The position numbers and the translations under genes were made by a program. The notes beneath the pieces are model-generated. The model did not search any database. It worked only from the letters and a program-made list of their open reading frames with translations, and was not told where the DNA came from. From assembly GCA_030765065.1 (NCBI GenBank), contig CM060990.1:666450618-666514617 (forward strand): a DNA stretch of 64,000 nucleotides. The letters are read 5' to 3'. This DNA is from Deroplatys truncata (taxonomy: Eukaryota; Arthropoda; Insecta; Mantodea; Mantidae). Shown here piece by piece: positions 34,681 to 46,450 of the stretch. How positions within the stretch are numbered: the first letter of the stretch is position 1; each line of letters begins with the position of its first letter.

Positions 34681-35360
34681 ACAAAACCTGTAACGTTCTG
34701 TAATGAACCTTAGGGTTATATTTACCCCAACACATGCTGAGACTTCTCTGTTAAGCCTAAATTTTCACTAATTTTCCCATTATCTGAAAGGTAACCTCCT
34801 CTCTTGGTTATTGCCTGTTTACTATGTCAGTCTAGCCGCTCTGGAAAAATGAAACACAGAAACTATCTGTATACCCTTGTGTGTAAAACGGCCCCTCGCC
34901 ACACATAACCTTATTTGTCCAACGCTGCACGCAGTGACTACGAAATGCGCAGCAGTCTATTAAATACGTGAGAGTTTACAAGGAGCTGATTTTCTTTTCG
35001 AGAGCTTCAAGTGAAGGGCACTAAAAAGCAGCTAATTGCTAAACACTACAAGGCATCCTTCAGTCCTACTTGTATAAATATACAGTCCGTAGAACTAAGA
35101 TATCCAATCACTCAGCGGCCACCAAATTCAAGTGGAGAGATTTCTTTCTTTTTTTCGCTACGTCTGATTCGGTTTAAAACATACTGCGAGGCAAGGAAAA
35201 AACGATAAAACTTCTCCGCTCATTGCGTCTTTAGCAGTCTTTTGGTTGGATGTAAATGTACAAAAATCCAAGATGTGGTGGCTATAATAGAGGGTTTCTA
35301 AGGCATTTTGTTATTAATTTAATTTGAAATTATATTCTGTAAATTAAAATAGAGAGCAGT
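34681..35360. other. Unassigned sequence
   Basis: No supported feature is seen. Confidence 0.5.
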
Positions 35361-35364
35361 AGGC

Positions 35365-36660
35365 GGCGCCGTGGCCTAGTGGATCGAAACGAGGCGGCCT
35401 GGGTTCGATCCTAGGGAACCTTAAGCCCTGTCCACACTGGTTAACATTTAACAAAACTTGTCAAGTACAACATGTTATCAGTTTGCATGTTGGCCAAATT
35501 TCGATGGCAGAATTGACTTAACATGTTAACCGAAGTGCTTGACACTTTTAACATGTTGGATGTTTTCTGCTTTTAATGGAAAACTTGTTAAGGCAATTTG
35601 CTCTCTGTGTATGTGATTGGGTGAACTTCAGAAGTTTCCAGACTAACCATGGCAACGGTGTGCTTCTGATTCCATCAAGCTATTGTGTTCTATGGCTGTA
35701 TCCTTGATTTGGTTTGCTTCATGTGAAGTTATGGAATGGACGGAAGAAAAGACACTTTCATTAATAAAATCTTTGTTGAGGCTGTCATTATAGAACATTG
35801 TAATAAAAAGGATGGATAATTATTACCAAGATGTGTGCAATTTATTGTTGTTCCAGACGGAATATCAAAAAGAAAAATAACTTCACTTTATTGGACAGTT
35901 GCAAAAAAAGGCACAAGTCTGACAGCTGGAATGGCTGCTCTCAAATATGTGTCCTTTTTATGAATTATAGGTTAGAAACCTTGCTCAAAGCTAAGTTGAA
36001 GTCACCTTGACTGTTCTCAAGAAATTGAAGTCAAACCTGCTCCGAATTTTAAACTCATTAAAAATATTTCCACTCCTGTGCCGAATAACCAGATAGAGCC
36101 TCATCACCTTCTAGTTTCTTTTTATTACATACCAAGCACACATTAAAATAGCAATGGTCAAATCCTCATCACTGGAGTCTATTTTGCTTTTAGTTGAGAG
36201 ATTTTGTTGTCCCAACAAGTTAATTGGTGTGGACGGAACGTTAAAGGTTCACAGTTATAACATGTTGAAGGCATTTAACATGTTGAATGAAATATTTTGT
36301 TAATTGTTGAATGTTAACTGTTGATATATTGAACAGTGTGGACTCACCTTTATGTGGATTTGTGGTGGCGAAGCGCCGTCTGAGCGGGTTTTCTCCGGGT
36401 TCTCCGGTTTCCCCCGTATTCATTCCACCAACTGCTCATCATCTTTCCTTTCCTCCATTTCACCGTCATTTCATATATCTGCTACATCGCTCTCATACCA
36501 GGCTTCGGGCTGATGACCCATTCTGGTTCTTCTATCCGATCCATAGGTCTGTCTGCTCCCCGATAGGCGTTGGCCTCAGACATTGGCTTGTAAGTCCTCC
36601 AAACGGGGAGGTAAACCGAGAAAGAAGAAGAAGAGAACTAAGAAGTAATCACGGCAAGTG
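35365..36660 (+). mobile_element. SINE3, split by a Harbinger-like element
   Basis: The tRNA-like head 'cgccgtggcctagtggatcg' with B box 'gggttcgatcctagg' is at 35,369-35,415. The body resumes at 36,350 with 'tggtggcgaagcgccgtctg', 'tctccgggttctccggtt' and 'ccaggcttcgggctgatgac'. It ends with 'gaaagaagaagaagag'. A 926-bp element lies at TTA between the two parts. Confidence 0.85.
35424..36349. mobile_element. PIF/Harbinger-like non-autonomous element
   Basis: The terminal inverted repeats are AGCCCTGTCCACACTGG and, at the right end inverted, AGGTGAGTCCACACTGT. The 3-bp duplication TTA flanks it (35,421-35,423; 36,350-36,352), typical of PIF/Harbinger. The palindrome AACATGTT occurs five times near the ends (35,469; 35,520; 35,550; 36,259; 36,277), as expected of transposase-binding subterminal repeats. 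No transposase or Myb-like ORF is present. Confidence 0.75.
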
Positions 36661-37636
36661 CTTAAGGGACCCGAAGACTTAGATTTTCGCAAATAATTAA
36701 TAAACTATGATTTTAATACACAAAAACCCCACCACACACTTCGTGTGGGTATGTAGATTTTTTGAACATTTTTAAAGTTGTATTAACAATGTTGCAGTGG
36801 TCAGTGAGTGGGCATTTAAAAGCGTATATTATATATATTTTACGCTTTTCTCGAAAATGCATCAGTTGTAGCCGAATTTTAATAAAAAATTCTATGCTGA
36901 GCTGCATAAGCTTTTTTAAACTCCAGTTAGTTTTCTTTCTGTAATGCTACTAGTTTGAACAAAAAGAGTTATAATTCTAGGGAATTTAGGAAATATTATT
37001 ATGAAAACCCTGAAAAGGAAGAATTATTCATATCTCAATAAGTACATACATGATTTAAAATCTACTAAATATCCCTATTCATTTAAGTTTTGTTGGCCAA
37101 GAGCCTTCAGACTTCTAAATAGTCCTTTGTGTTGATTTGTTTTATGAAATATATCTTGGAAAGAAATTGTGGTATTAAAATGAAAGTTCATGTCATATTA
37201 CAAAATTTAAACTAAATGAACTTTCAAAATTACAGAATTTCCTAATTTGTCCTAGGAGCCCTTAAGTAAACGTTAGGTTTTCACGCCTTGTTTCTTTTTT
37301 CTTCCTTTCTTTCCTTCTTTTTCTGTATACAAATTTAACAGGCAGTTACAATAATGAAACACTCCAAGGTTCCTTCATTTATGACGTGTGTATTTTCATT
37401 GCCTCTGAATATAAAATGCTTTGCAATTTAACAATTTCGATAGAATGAATATTTTAGGAGCTAATACTAAAATTTGGCTACTATTCCCTATTGTAACAGC
37501 TCCATGATCGTAGAACAGGTATATGTTTACTAGTTTTCAAAATATGACATGGCATGTACACATTAAAAAACTAGTAATGGGCCGGATGAAATAAACAAGT
37601 CCTTGTTATAAAACACTGCCCATTCTCTGATGCAGG
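36661..37636. other. Unassigned AT-rich sequence
   Basis: No supported feature is seen. Confidence 0.5.
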
Positions 37637-37640
37637 ATGT

Positions 37641-38427
37641 TGTCGCAGTTCTCGATGGCTTCTGTTATCTTATTTGTTGGGCGCTTATTGTTTAATTATT
37701 CGTTTTTATATTTGGGTTCTGTGTCCTCCGGCTAGCTATTATAACTCAGTCGAGCATGTGTCTCTAAGCAGGGTGTGTAAACGGAAAGGAGTTGTTGCTA
37801 AAAGATAACACTGATAAAAAAAATTGAATCTAGACTTTTATTGCCGTCACACTTAATTAATAATTCACATATTTAATCTTTATACACGCCTGACTGAAAC
37901 TGTGATATTTCCGAATGTAACTACAGTCGTTTTAGTTGACGCGCACCAATTACTTCGCGTACTTTACATTTTTGTAACTAACTCTGCGACGTGCACCTCA
38001 TGAGAGATTCTTCAGAACTGTGCAACACTTCCTTATGGCTCGACAATATATACTCCTTCACTTCGAATTGCCTAAACATTATAATAGAGCTGCTATTGGT
38101 TACCAAATTGCGCCCACTTTAGCATCTGTTTTGGTCAGCCAATCATTACTACTAACATATATACTCTAGGGAAGATATTCCTTCCATTTCTAAAATAAGG
38201 CACGCTACCCTGACGTCATTTGTTATCTCTTCCTAGTGATAAACAACTCACCCCCTCGGTTTATTGTTACCCACTTCTATTGTCAGTTTCAGTGAGGCCG
38301 TGTAAACTTATTTCCTAACAATACTTATGGCTAACAAACATCTAAAATCCTGTACATACAATAATATTAATTTACACTACAATTACTCTGGCATTCACAA
38401 CATGTTATGATATAAAATATTGCCTCA
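37641..38427 (-). mobile_element. Solo LTR, older subfamily (copy K)
   Basis: On the minus strand it starts TGAGGCAATATTTTATATCA at 38,427 and ends with 'actgcgaca' at 37,641. The duplication ATGT is at 37,637-37,640 and 38,428-38,431. A primer-site-like 'ttgggcgc' lies at 37,677-37,684. It matches copy J through 'aaacaactcaccccctcg' and 'tattgtcagtttcagtgag'. Confidence 0.85.
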
Positions 38428-38444
38428 ATGTGTTCGTTGGAGGT

Positions 38445-39235
38445 GGGGCGCCTCGCGCACTGCGACCAGCTTGATCTATTGTGAATACACCCCCCGGGAG
38501 GCAGTAATGAGGAAGTCGCAGGTCCACAGGCAGACAGGCCCATAGAGACGCGCAGAAGTCCCTAATATTTCCACTTTGAATACCCACGCACCAGTAGAGG
38601 CGAAAAATCTCGAGAGAGGGGGCGTCGAAGCTACTCTAACGGGCGGGACAACGCACCCTGGCGTTCACGGGGGGAAATATTTCCAATGCACAAGCATCTA
38701 CGCCATCTGCCCGGCACCACCAGCACCGCAGGACCCCAAAACACACCTGAAACGTGAAAGGGAAAAATGAAATGAGAGGAAATGCAGGAAAGGAGAAGTC
38801 GTGGTAGAATACAGCTCCCCGGCATTCGCCTAGGTGACCAGAGAAAATCACGAAAAACCTCATGGACAGAGTGGGCGGTCACCGGGAATCGAACGTGTCG
38901 TGCTCCGTAGTGTAATAGTTACCATGCATGCCTCTAGTTCCCGAGATCGCGGGTTCAAGCCCGGCGGAGGGCGATGGATTTTTTTTCGGGCGTGAAGGGT
39001 GGTCCCGTATCGTACATTTACGGCAGGTAAAGGAACCTCAAGCCTGATAAAGAGGCCTCTGAGCAAAATTACCGTCTTTCACGTCCAATATTGAATGGGA
39101 CGCTAAGGACAACAGCAGATAAAGAGCGTCCATAAATAAAGCTCGATTTAATTTAATTTTAATTTAACTGGGAATCAAATACGGGACCTCCTGAATGCGT
39201 GCTACAGACGTGATCTCCTGAGCTATCCCGCTAGG
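38445..39235 (-). mobile_element. SINE2 copy d, split by SINE1
   Basis: On the minus strand the tRNA-like head is at 39,232-39,165 ('tagcgggatagctcagg', 'cattcaggaggtcccg'), and the body runs from 38,890 to 38,445 with 'gtgattttctctggtcacc' and 'ggtggtgccgggcagatgg'. A SINE1 lies between, flanked by the near repeat 'cgggaatcgaac' (38,883) and 'tgggaatcaaat' (39,171). Confidence 0.85.
38894..39157 (+). mobile_element. SINE1 copy d inside SINE2
   Basis: The head 'cgtgctccgtagtgtaatag' carries the A-box region and 'cgcgggttcaagcccggcgg' is a consensus B box (38,949-38,968). Part of the body is deleted after 'ttttttttcgggcgtgaag'. The tail 'gcgtccataaataaagctcg' and T/A-rich extension end the copy. 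Confidence 0.88.
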
Positions 39236-39394
39236 TGCCCATTTTCTGATGCCGTGCACTTTGTTAAGAAATCGACTGTAACTCGTTAGGAGGAAATAAA
39301 TATATTGCTTTTTTATCATTAGTAGCGCAAATCATAAAGATATTCTCAACAAATCATAAAGATATTGGAACATTATATTTTATTTTTGGTGCAT

Positions 39395-40322
39395 GGGCAA
39401 ATCTGATGTGTTACACTCACATGACTTTCTCTACTCTTGTACAAACTATTTATACAAACGCTTATTCTCCATCTACTTCATGTTAATCGAGATAAACATT
39501 TGCAGACTCTATCTTATTGCTAATTTTCTTGTAAATTTAAGGGGAATATATATTTACAAGGGCAATTTGGAAATACAGTAGTCTTTAAGCATAGACATAT
39601 CTCTTAATAGCTGGTTGCTATGTGCAGCACCATTCCCTTTCCCACAGATTAATACTCTTTGTATATCCAAGACAAAAAAATGAATAACGAATTCCCATTT
39701 GAGAAAATAAGTATTGAAAAATTTAAGGGAATAACAAGTAATATCTTGAAAATGGTTCACTCAACAAAAAAAAATGTATATGACATAAATTGTGTATTTC
39801 AACGCGATCTACATTTGTTGTGTAGTAAATTTTTGTCTATCTCTTATGGTTTACCAGTTATGCAAAAGTCGTTCACAATGAAGAATACTTTTGGAGACAT
39901 TCCCAGGAAATTCAAGATATACATTTTATTTTTCATGAAAATATCTTAAACATATGGTATTTTAATCAAATTCGTTAGCCATTTTTGAGAAAATTAAAAT
40001 TTTCGAAAAATCTTCCATGTAAAGGGTAATCTGGCGTGGGCGGATTTTCTTGAAAACCTTCGTGTCGCATCCTTGGAAGATACTGAACTTAAATACCAAG
40101 TTTGGTGTTTATCCGACTGCTCGTTTCTGAGTTATGCTGTTCACAGACACACAGACACACAGATAGACAGACACACAGACACACACACGGACATGTTTCC
40201 AAAAATGCTTTTTTTAGATTCAGGGGGTCTGAAAACATGTATTTCCGGTGAAATCTCGGTATCGAATTTTTGGGTGGAATACAATACTTCCCCTACTTAC
40301 TATACGTAGTAGAGAAAGTAAT
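39395..40322 (+). repeat. Rep-A, reference copy
   Basis: This is the most complete copy, from 'tgtgttacactcacatgac' to 'ctatacgtagtagagaaag'. It carries an internal (ACAG/ACAC)n microsatellite at 40,143-40,194 that also occurs, shorter, at the same place in other copies. Short ORFs inside it (for example 39,659-39,949) do not recur intact in other copies, so I do not call them genes. Confidence 0.85.
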
Positions 40323-40383
40323 TATACAATGGCCGCTCCACTGGTAAGTAATGCGTCTGTGGCGTGCTAGTAGAAGTGCATGG

Positions 40384-40436
40384 TCCTCGACGGTGTAATG
40401 GTTAGAAAGTCTGCTTGTCACTGTGACATAGGGATT
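40384..40436 (+). pseudogene. tRNA-Asp-like fragment
   Basis: The sequence tcctcgacggtgtaatggtt followed by 'agaaagtctgcttgtcac' resembles the 5' two thirds of tRNA-Asp(GUC), including the A box and the loop 'ttgtcac'. The anticodon stem does not pair well and the T arm is absent. It may be a dead tRNA or a SINE head. Confidence 0.4.
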
Positions 40437-40439
40437 CTT

Positions 40440-41784
40440 TTTATTATGGCAGGTAAACAGCTTTTATTCACTCTTAAATGTGCCCAACGTTTCCTAATTC
40501 TCTACAACTTAGCTGAAGCTGTTTCAGTTTTACGTTTATTGTTTTGATAAGGGATTTCTTTTACAAATTCAAGACGTGCTCACGGGAATACCATGTATTC
40601 CTTACAAACTTGTCTCAAATTAAAACAAAATAAACGCTACCGTTGAAAGTAACTAAAGGATTAAACACAGTGGAGACACTATGTTTGTGTAACTATTCAA
40701 TAGGTCCAGTTAGCGCTATGGTTTAGCATTTTTAACTCGTGGTTAAGTTTAGCTCGTGGAAATATTGTTCTCAAGTTATACTCGTAAAAAGTTAACCAAC
40801 GAATCGGCGCGAATATTACATCCGAGTTTAGCGCCACGCGTTTGTCAGCAGGACTTTAAGGGAAAGGAGGAATTGCGGCAAGTTAATATCTAGCCAGGTA
40901 GCCCTCCAGCCCGCATGGGTGTTAAAAATAGTAACCAGACAAGTGCATAACTCTAAAAATGTTACATGCTGGGGTGAAGGTCAAAAGGATTACCAGAAAA
41001 TGATCAATTTAGATCACCCCAACATGCACATGGGGGAGGCGCAACTCGCTAGCAGCTAGAAGTCTGGGGCTTTGGTGTGTAATTAAGGGGAAGGCGTGGT
41101 TTTTATATTACATAAAACACATTACCTGGGATTTATTCGCTAAAACGTTTGGCTTCCTTACATAGTTAATAAAAGAAACAGGATGAAGGTAGATGCCACA
41201 GACCGAAGACACACACGACTCGTTCCAACGACCAATTACTCTCGAGTGACGCTAACTTTTCTCCCACCAACCGTGTCTAGCCAAGCCAGACAGGGTTGAC
41301 GTCATACCAGACAATTTCAAACAGATCCCTCCCTGAGAGACCGATAAGCCGAAATATAACTAAGGAGACCTACGTCTGGTAGAAACAATATACAACACAA
41401 CGGTGCGTCTGGTGATTACAATGAGCTTACTGATACGCCACATCTCCCCCAGTTGCAAAAATGAGGGGTCCTCGCCAAAAAGAAAGAGAATGGAGAAAAA
41501 TGCAGAAGTAAAACTTGACTGAATACAAATGAATTGAATTGACAGTAAGCCTGTGATTATTTTCCACTTGACAATTTATAAATGGGTAATGTAGTCCCAC
41601 AGGAACCCCCCCCCCCAGCTCGTAAATCCTCTTCTGTACATAAACAGTTCGTGGTGCCAAGTGTTTGAGGCCAGCTATAATATTTTACATTTAGAACATA
41701 AATATCTTAAACTTTTCATCTCCAATTAGTCCGTGGAGTACGATCCTGGAAAATTATTGCGCGAATGTTCAAGGTATTAAGTAT
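40440..41784. other. Unassigned sequence
   Basis: No supported gene or family repeat. A run of about 11 C residues is at 41,605-41,617. Confidence 0.45.
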
Positions 41785-42645
41785 ACATTTTTACTTTCTC
41801 TACTACGTATAGTAAGTGGGGGAAGTATTGTATTCCACCCAAAAATTCGATACCGAGGTTTCACCGGAAATATATGTTTTGAGACCCCCTGAATCCAAAA
41901 AAGCATTTTTGGAAACATGTCCGTGTGTGTGTGTGTGTCTGTGAACAGCATAACTCAGAAACGAACATTTGGATAAAAACGAAACTTGGTATTTGGGTTC
42001 AGTATCTTCTAGAGATGCAACACGAAGGTTTTCAAGAATATCCTCTCAACCCGGATTACCCTTTACATGGAACATTTTTCGAAAATTTTAATTTTCTCAG
42101 AAATGGCTGTAACGATTTTGATTAAAATATCATATGTTTAAGATACTTTCATGAAAAATAAAATGTATATCTTGAATTTTCTGGGAATTTCTCCAAAAGT
42201 ATTCTTCATTGTGAACGACTTTTGCATAACTGGTAAATCATAAGAGATAGACAAAATTTTACTACACAAAAATGTAGAGCGCGTTAAAATACACAATTTA
42301 TGTGATATACATTTTTTGTTGTTGAGTAAACCATTTTCGAGATATTGCTTGTTATTCCCTTAAATGTTCCAATACTTATACTTTTTCTCAAATTCGTTAT
42401 TCATTTTTTTTGTCCTGGTAATGCAAAGAGAATGGAATACTCCACATAGCAACCAGCTCTTAAAATATTTGACTATCGCTTAATGCCTACCAATTCCCCT
42501 TGCATCTACAAGAAAATTAGCAATAAGATTAACATCTCGATATCTCGATTAACATGAAGCATATGGAGAATAAGCGTTTGTAAAACTAGTTTGTACAAGA
42601 GTAGAAAAAGTCATGTGAGTGTAACACATCAGATTTTTTGGTTTG
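41785..42645 (-). repeat. Rep-A copy
   Basis: It is an inverted partner of the 39.4-40.3 kb copy. Its ends are 'actttctctactacgtatag' and 'catgtgagtgtaacacatca'. Similarity is high throughout, including 'tattccctt' and 'gcataactggtaaat'. Confidence 0.85.
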
Positions 42646-43030
42646 TTTTCCCTTAGCTTTAATTTTTTGAAAATGTCAAACGCTTATCTTTAAGTTAAAA
42701 TATGTATGTTGGAGGCCAGATGAAGGCTCTCGATAGTTGCGTGTAATACCACCAGTTGCTTTTAAGTGACTATAGCCCTAGTTCTCTGATGCAATAAACT
42801 GTAATTCTTCTGAAGAAAAGGAAAGGTGAAAAACCGCTTGTAGACTTCAACCAAGTGCCTCAGGAATAACAGTCGTACGCTTAAACCATTCGGTTGGCAA
42901 ACGAATTAGAGTTTTTGCATCAACGCATCTACATGTACCTATCCCGACACGCCATTGCAAGTGGAACTACGTAAGAGGAAGGGAATGTTATCGTGCATAG
43001 GGTGCTCTCAAAGCGATTACATAGTGTCGG
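42646..43030. other. Unassigned sequence
   Basis: No supported feature is seen. Confidence 0.5.
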
Positions 43031-43176
43031 ATGTTCAGTTTTTCTTTATCTACCACTACCTAGTAGGTAGACGGAGCATTGCATTCCACCCAAAGCTTCG
43101 ATTGGATTTTACTATAAATACATACTTGGAGGACCGTTTTAGAAAAATGTTCGTGTGTGTGTATCTGTGAAGAGTA

Positions 43177-44466
43177 CGAGGGGCACTATTTATATTTTGA
43201 GCCTTGGCAACCCTGAATGTTGTAGGTGCCATCTGACGTTTCCAATGGAAAGTTTGACATTTTTGACCATAATCTACTTCAAACATTTTGTCAATAGAAC
43301 GTCATTTGTTTTGTTTACACTAACTTGAAAATTGTGTGTCAACAAAAATATGAAATTAACTCGTGACAATGTTCGTGCAACATTTATTACGACTTTCGAC
43401 GTGGATTATCAAGACGAGAGTGCATCGATCAACTGACCTCCACATTTGGCGACGAAGCTCCATCCTTTGCCACTGTGAAACGCTGGTATAACGAATTTAA
43501 TCATGGCAGCCGTTCGCTCAATGATGAAGTTCGTGAAGATCGTCCAAAATCAATTGTTGTGCCAGAAAACATTGATGCTGTGCAAAAACTAATAAAGAAA
43601 GATCGTCATGTGACATATTGTGAGATAGAGGTATCCCTAGGCATTAGTTCCACCAGCATATATAAAATATTGCATGATTATGCGCCGTGAAAAAGGTTTT
43701 CTCTCGTTGGATCCCACATGATACGACACAATCTCAAAAAGATACTCGTGCCGATTGGTGTACAAAAATGCTCAAGAAATACAATGGCGGTGCCTCAAAA
43801 GACGTATACAAGATTTTAACAGGTGACAAATAATGGATCTATGCGTATGAGTAGGAACGTAAACAGCAGTCGACTGTATGGGTGTTTCAAGATGAGGCAA
43901 ATCCAACAAAAGCTGTTCGCACTCGAAGCACTTCGAAGCAAATGGTCGCCTGCTTTTTCAGCAAAACTGGCCATTTGGCAACAGTACCTTTAGAGGGACG
44001 TAAAACGGCAAATGCCGAATGTTACACAACCATTTGTTTGCCGGAAGTATTCGGTGAAGTAAGGAAAACCAACAAGAACCGTAGGATCGTTCTTCATCAA
44101 GACAATGCGAGCGTACACACATCTCGTCTAACAACAGAGTATTTGAAGGCTCAAAAACTTGAATTGATAGGTCATACGTCACACAGTCCTGATGTGGCAC
44201 CCAATGACTTCTTTTTGTTCCCAAACATCAAGAATAAATTGCGTGGACAACGATTTTCGTTAGCAGAAGAAGCCGTTGATGCCTTCAAAAACCATGTTTT
44301 GGAGGTGTCTCAAGAAGACTGGAATAAATGCTTTGACAAATGGTTCAAACGGATGCAAAACTGTATTGATCATAAAGGAGAATATTTTTAAAAATAATAA
44401 AGCAGTTTTCAATCAGAAATTGCTTTGCTTTAATTATTAGGCTCAAAATATAAATATTGCCCCTCG
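43177..44466 (+). mobile_element. Mariner-like element 1, ends almost intact
   Basis: The 27-bp terminal inverted repeats, starting CGAGGGGCACTATTTATATT on the left, differ at one position by eye from the right end (inverted, CGAGGGGCAATATTTATATT). TA target duplications are at 43,175-43,176 and 44,467-44,468. The length of 1,290 bp is full size for mariner. Confidence 0.95.
43350..44391 (+). pseudogene. Mariner transposase pseudogene (element 1), DD34D
   Basis: A full-length transposase of about 347 codons is recognisable. The start 'MKLTRDNVRA' shifts frame near 43,380 into 'QLTSTFGDEAPSFATVKRWY', the first HTH. The second HTH is near 'VTYCEIEVSLGISSTSIYKI'. A stop follows at 43,688. 'ILTGDK' holds the first catalytic Asp, with stops just after (43,831 and 43,849). 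From 43,882 the frame is open: 'HQDNASVHTS' has the second Asp and 'HSPDVAPNDFF' the third, 34 residues apart. It ends 'RMQNCIDHKGEYF' at 44,391. At least three stops and one frameshift inactivate it. Confidence 0.93.
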
Positions 44467-44596
44467 TATAACTCAAAAACGAAATATCGAATAGTTACCA
44501 AACTTGGTATTTAAGTTCAATATCTTCCAAAGATACGACACGAGATTTTTCAAGGAATCCCTCCTAGACCAAACTGCCCTCCACGTGGAAAATTGT

Positions 44597-44820
44597 GCCA
44601 TGATAACCTCTAGTTCTCGAGCTTGCGGGTTGATACCCCGCGGAGGACGATTTTTGGTGTGTAATACTCCTTAGCATGGCTTCCTCAGGAAGGAAAATAA
44701 AGCCGGTGGTTCCGTGTCTGAGCAAAATTTCCGGTCTTTCAAGCCCAATATGGAATGGGATGCTAAGGACCATAGCAGTTAAGGAGGGCCCATAAATAAA
44801 CTCAATCTAAATTTTTTTTA
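44597..44820 (+). mobile_element. SINE1 copy e, 5'-truncated, in Rep-A
   Basis: It begins within the head at 'ccatgataacctctagttct', retains a damaged B box 'gcgggttgataccccgcgg', and ends 'ccataaataaactcaatc'. The flanks 'acgtggaaaattgt' (44,582) and 'acgtggaaaatttgt' (44,821) are its target duplication. Confidence 0.88.
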
Positions 44821-45237
44821 ACGTGGAAAATTTGTGGATTTTTTTTATTTTCTCAAAAGGCTCTTAACGATTTTAGTTCAAATAGCATGTTTGAATATTT
44901 ACATGATAAATAAAATGTATTTCTTAATTTTTCTGGGAATAGCCTGTGAAGCCCTCTTTTTTCGGAAATAATGTTGTATAATATTGTGTAACTGGTAAAT
45001 CACAAGAGGCAGATAAGAATTTACTACACAAAAAATGTAGGTCTCTTTAAATAGCACAGTTTATTCCACATTACTTTTTGTGGTAACAGTCATTTCAGGG
45101 ATGAATTTTTTAATACTTAATTTTAGGTACAGCTTTATTTAGTTATTTCTTGGGATTTCATGAAATGAGTATGTAACTTCAACGCCAGCATATAGCGAGC
45201 CGCTTTTAAACGTCTAACTATTAATTTGGTTCTGTAT

Positions 45238-45512
45238 GCGCCGTCCCCCATGGTCTAAGGGTACTTCCTCTAGTTCCCGAGGTCACGGGTTCAAGCCCGG
45301 CGGAGGGCGATGGATTTTTTCGGACGTAAAAATCCTTAGCATGGCTTCCTTCGGAAGGGAAGTAAAGCCGGTGGTCACATGTCGAAGATTCACGGCACAT
45401 AAAAGAGCCTCAAGCATGATAAAGAGGCCTCTGAGCAAAATTACCGGTGTTTCACGCCCAATATAGAATGTGACGCTAAGGGCCATAAATAGAAAAACTC
45501 CAATCTATCTCC
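45238..45512 (+). mobile_element. SINE1 copy f
   Basis: The head 'gccgtcccccatggtctaag' has a shortened A-box region. 'cacgggttcaagcccggcgg' is a strong B box (45,285-45,304). The body is well preserved and the tail reads 'gggccataaatagaaaaact'. Confidence 0.88.
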
Positions 45513-45949
45513 TTGTACCTATAACGAAACGTTTGTAGAAACCATATAAAAAGAAACGGTAGTGAGTGGGGAAATTCATGCGAATGTAACACGATTTATT
45601 CGCTTAGTGTACGTTAATGAGAAATAGATGGTTGAGGATTACAGGAGGGCAAATTGAGAGAAATATTGATAGGTGCAGGAAGAGAGTGAAACAGTTAGGT
45701 AGAGAGACTGGAGTGAGGAGAAAATGGAAACAGGAGGGGGGGAGAGTGAGAGTGAAGAATATCTAACGCACTAATTCCTTCAAAGTAATGTAAAACGTGT
45801 AATTATGTTATTATCCAATCTATTTACTAAGAAGTGATTGCTTTTTCGGTATGTTTCAGTAGGAATAAAACTTCCATCCATATTTCTTCAACATGGATTT
45901 TATTGTTTTAGACATTTCTTCCCCAAAACATTGCAATTCTTTGTGTTAC
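45513..45949. other. Unassigned sequence
   Basis: Purine-rich (45,640-45,760) with no supported gene. Confidence 0.5.
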
Positions 45950-46450
45950 ACGTTTAGGATAGGTTAGGATTAGTTAACGGAAGGGCACCTTTCACCTTGA
46001 CCCCAATGGATCTTTTGTGCGCACACCCCCGGGAGGAACGGATGTGATGAGGGAACCGCAGGAGACATGGGTTGCAGAGCGAGGCCGGCCTAAGTCGCCA
46101 AAGACGCGCAGAGGTCCCTAAAAGATCCAGGCTTGACCACCCGGCTACAGCAGGGTCGCTCGAAGACGTCCCTCTAGTGGGACCGGGGAAACGCGACCCA
46201 GCAGTGGAGACTCTACAGGCTTCTCTCTAGCAGGGCTGAGAAGAAGTTCCAAGTCGCAACCCTCTGTGCCATCTGCCCGACACCGATCTAACTAAAGCTG
46301 CGGAGTCAACCTGAAACATGAAAGGGAAATAAAAGGAGAGGAAATAGGGGAGGTAGGAAAGCCGTGGTAGAATACACCACTCCGCCTTTGTCAACCAAGG
46401 AAAACTATGAAAAAACAAAGGTCAGGGTGGGCGGCCACCGGGAATTTAAC
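45950..46450 (-). mobile_element. SINE2 copy e
   Basis: On the minus strand the body runs from 'attcccggtggccgccc' (46,445) through 'gtgtcgggcagatggcaca' to a tail whose plus strand reads 'aggataggttaggattag' (45,956-45,973). The extreme head is cut off. Short ORFs here are repeat readings. Confidence 0.8.

Larger units (their letters stand above)
43034..45190 (-). repeat. Rep-A copy carrying a mariner and a SINE
   Basis: Rep-A sequence is present at 43,034-43,176, 44,467-44,596 and 44,821-45,190. Joined in that order, the three pieces follow the 41.8-42.6 kb copy. The mariner entered at a TA in the 'gaacagcataactcagaaac' region. The SINE entered at 'acgtggaaaatt'. Confidence 0.85.

Noticed and set aside
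39659-39949. 96-residue ORF in Rep-A
   Set aside because: Not conserved in the other Rep-A copies and without motifs.
45956-45973. Interstitial telomere repeat
   Set aside because: Only two or three imperfect TTAGG-like units, and they form the SINE2 tail.
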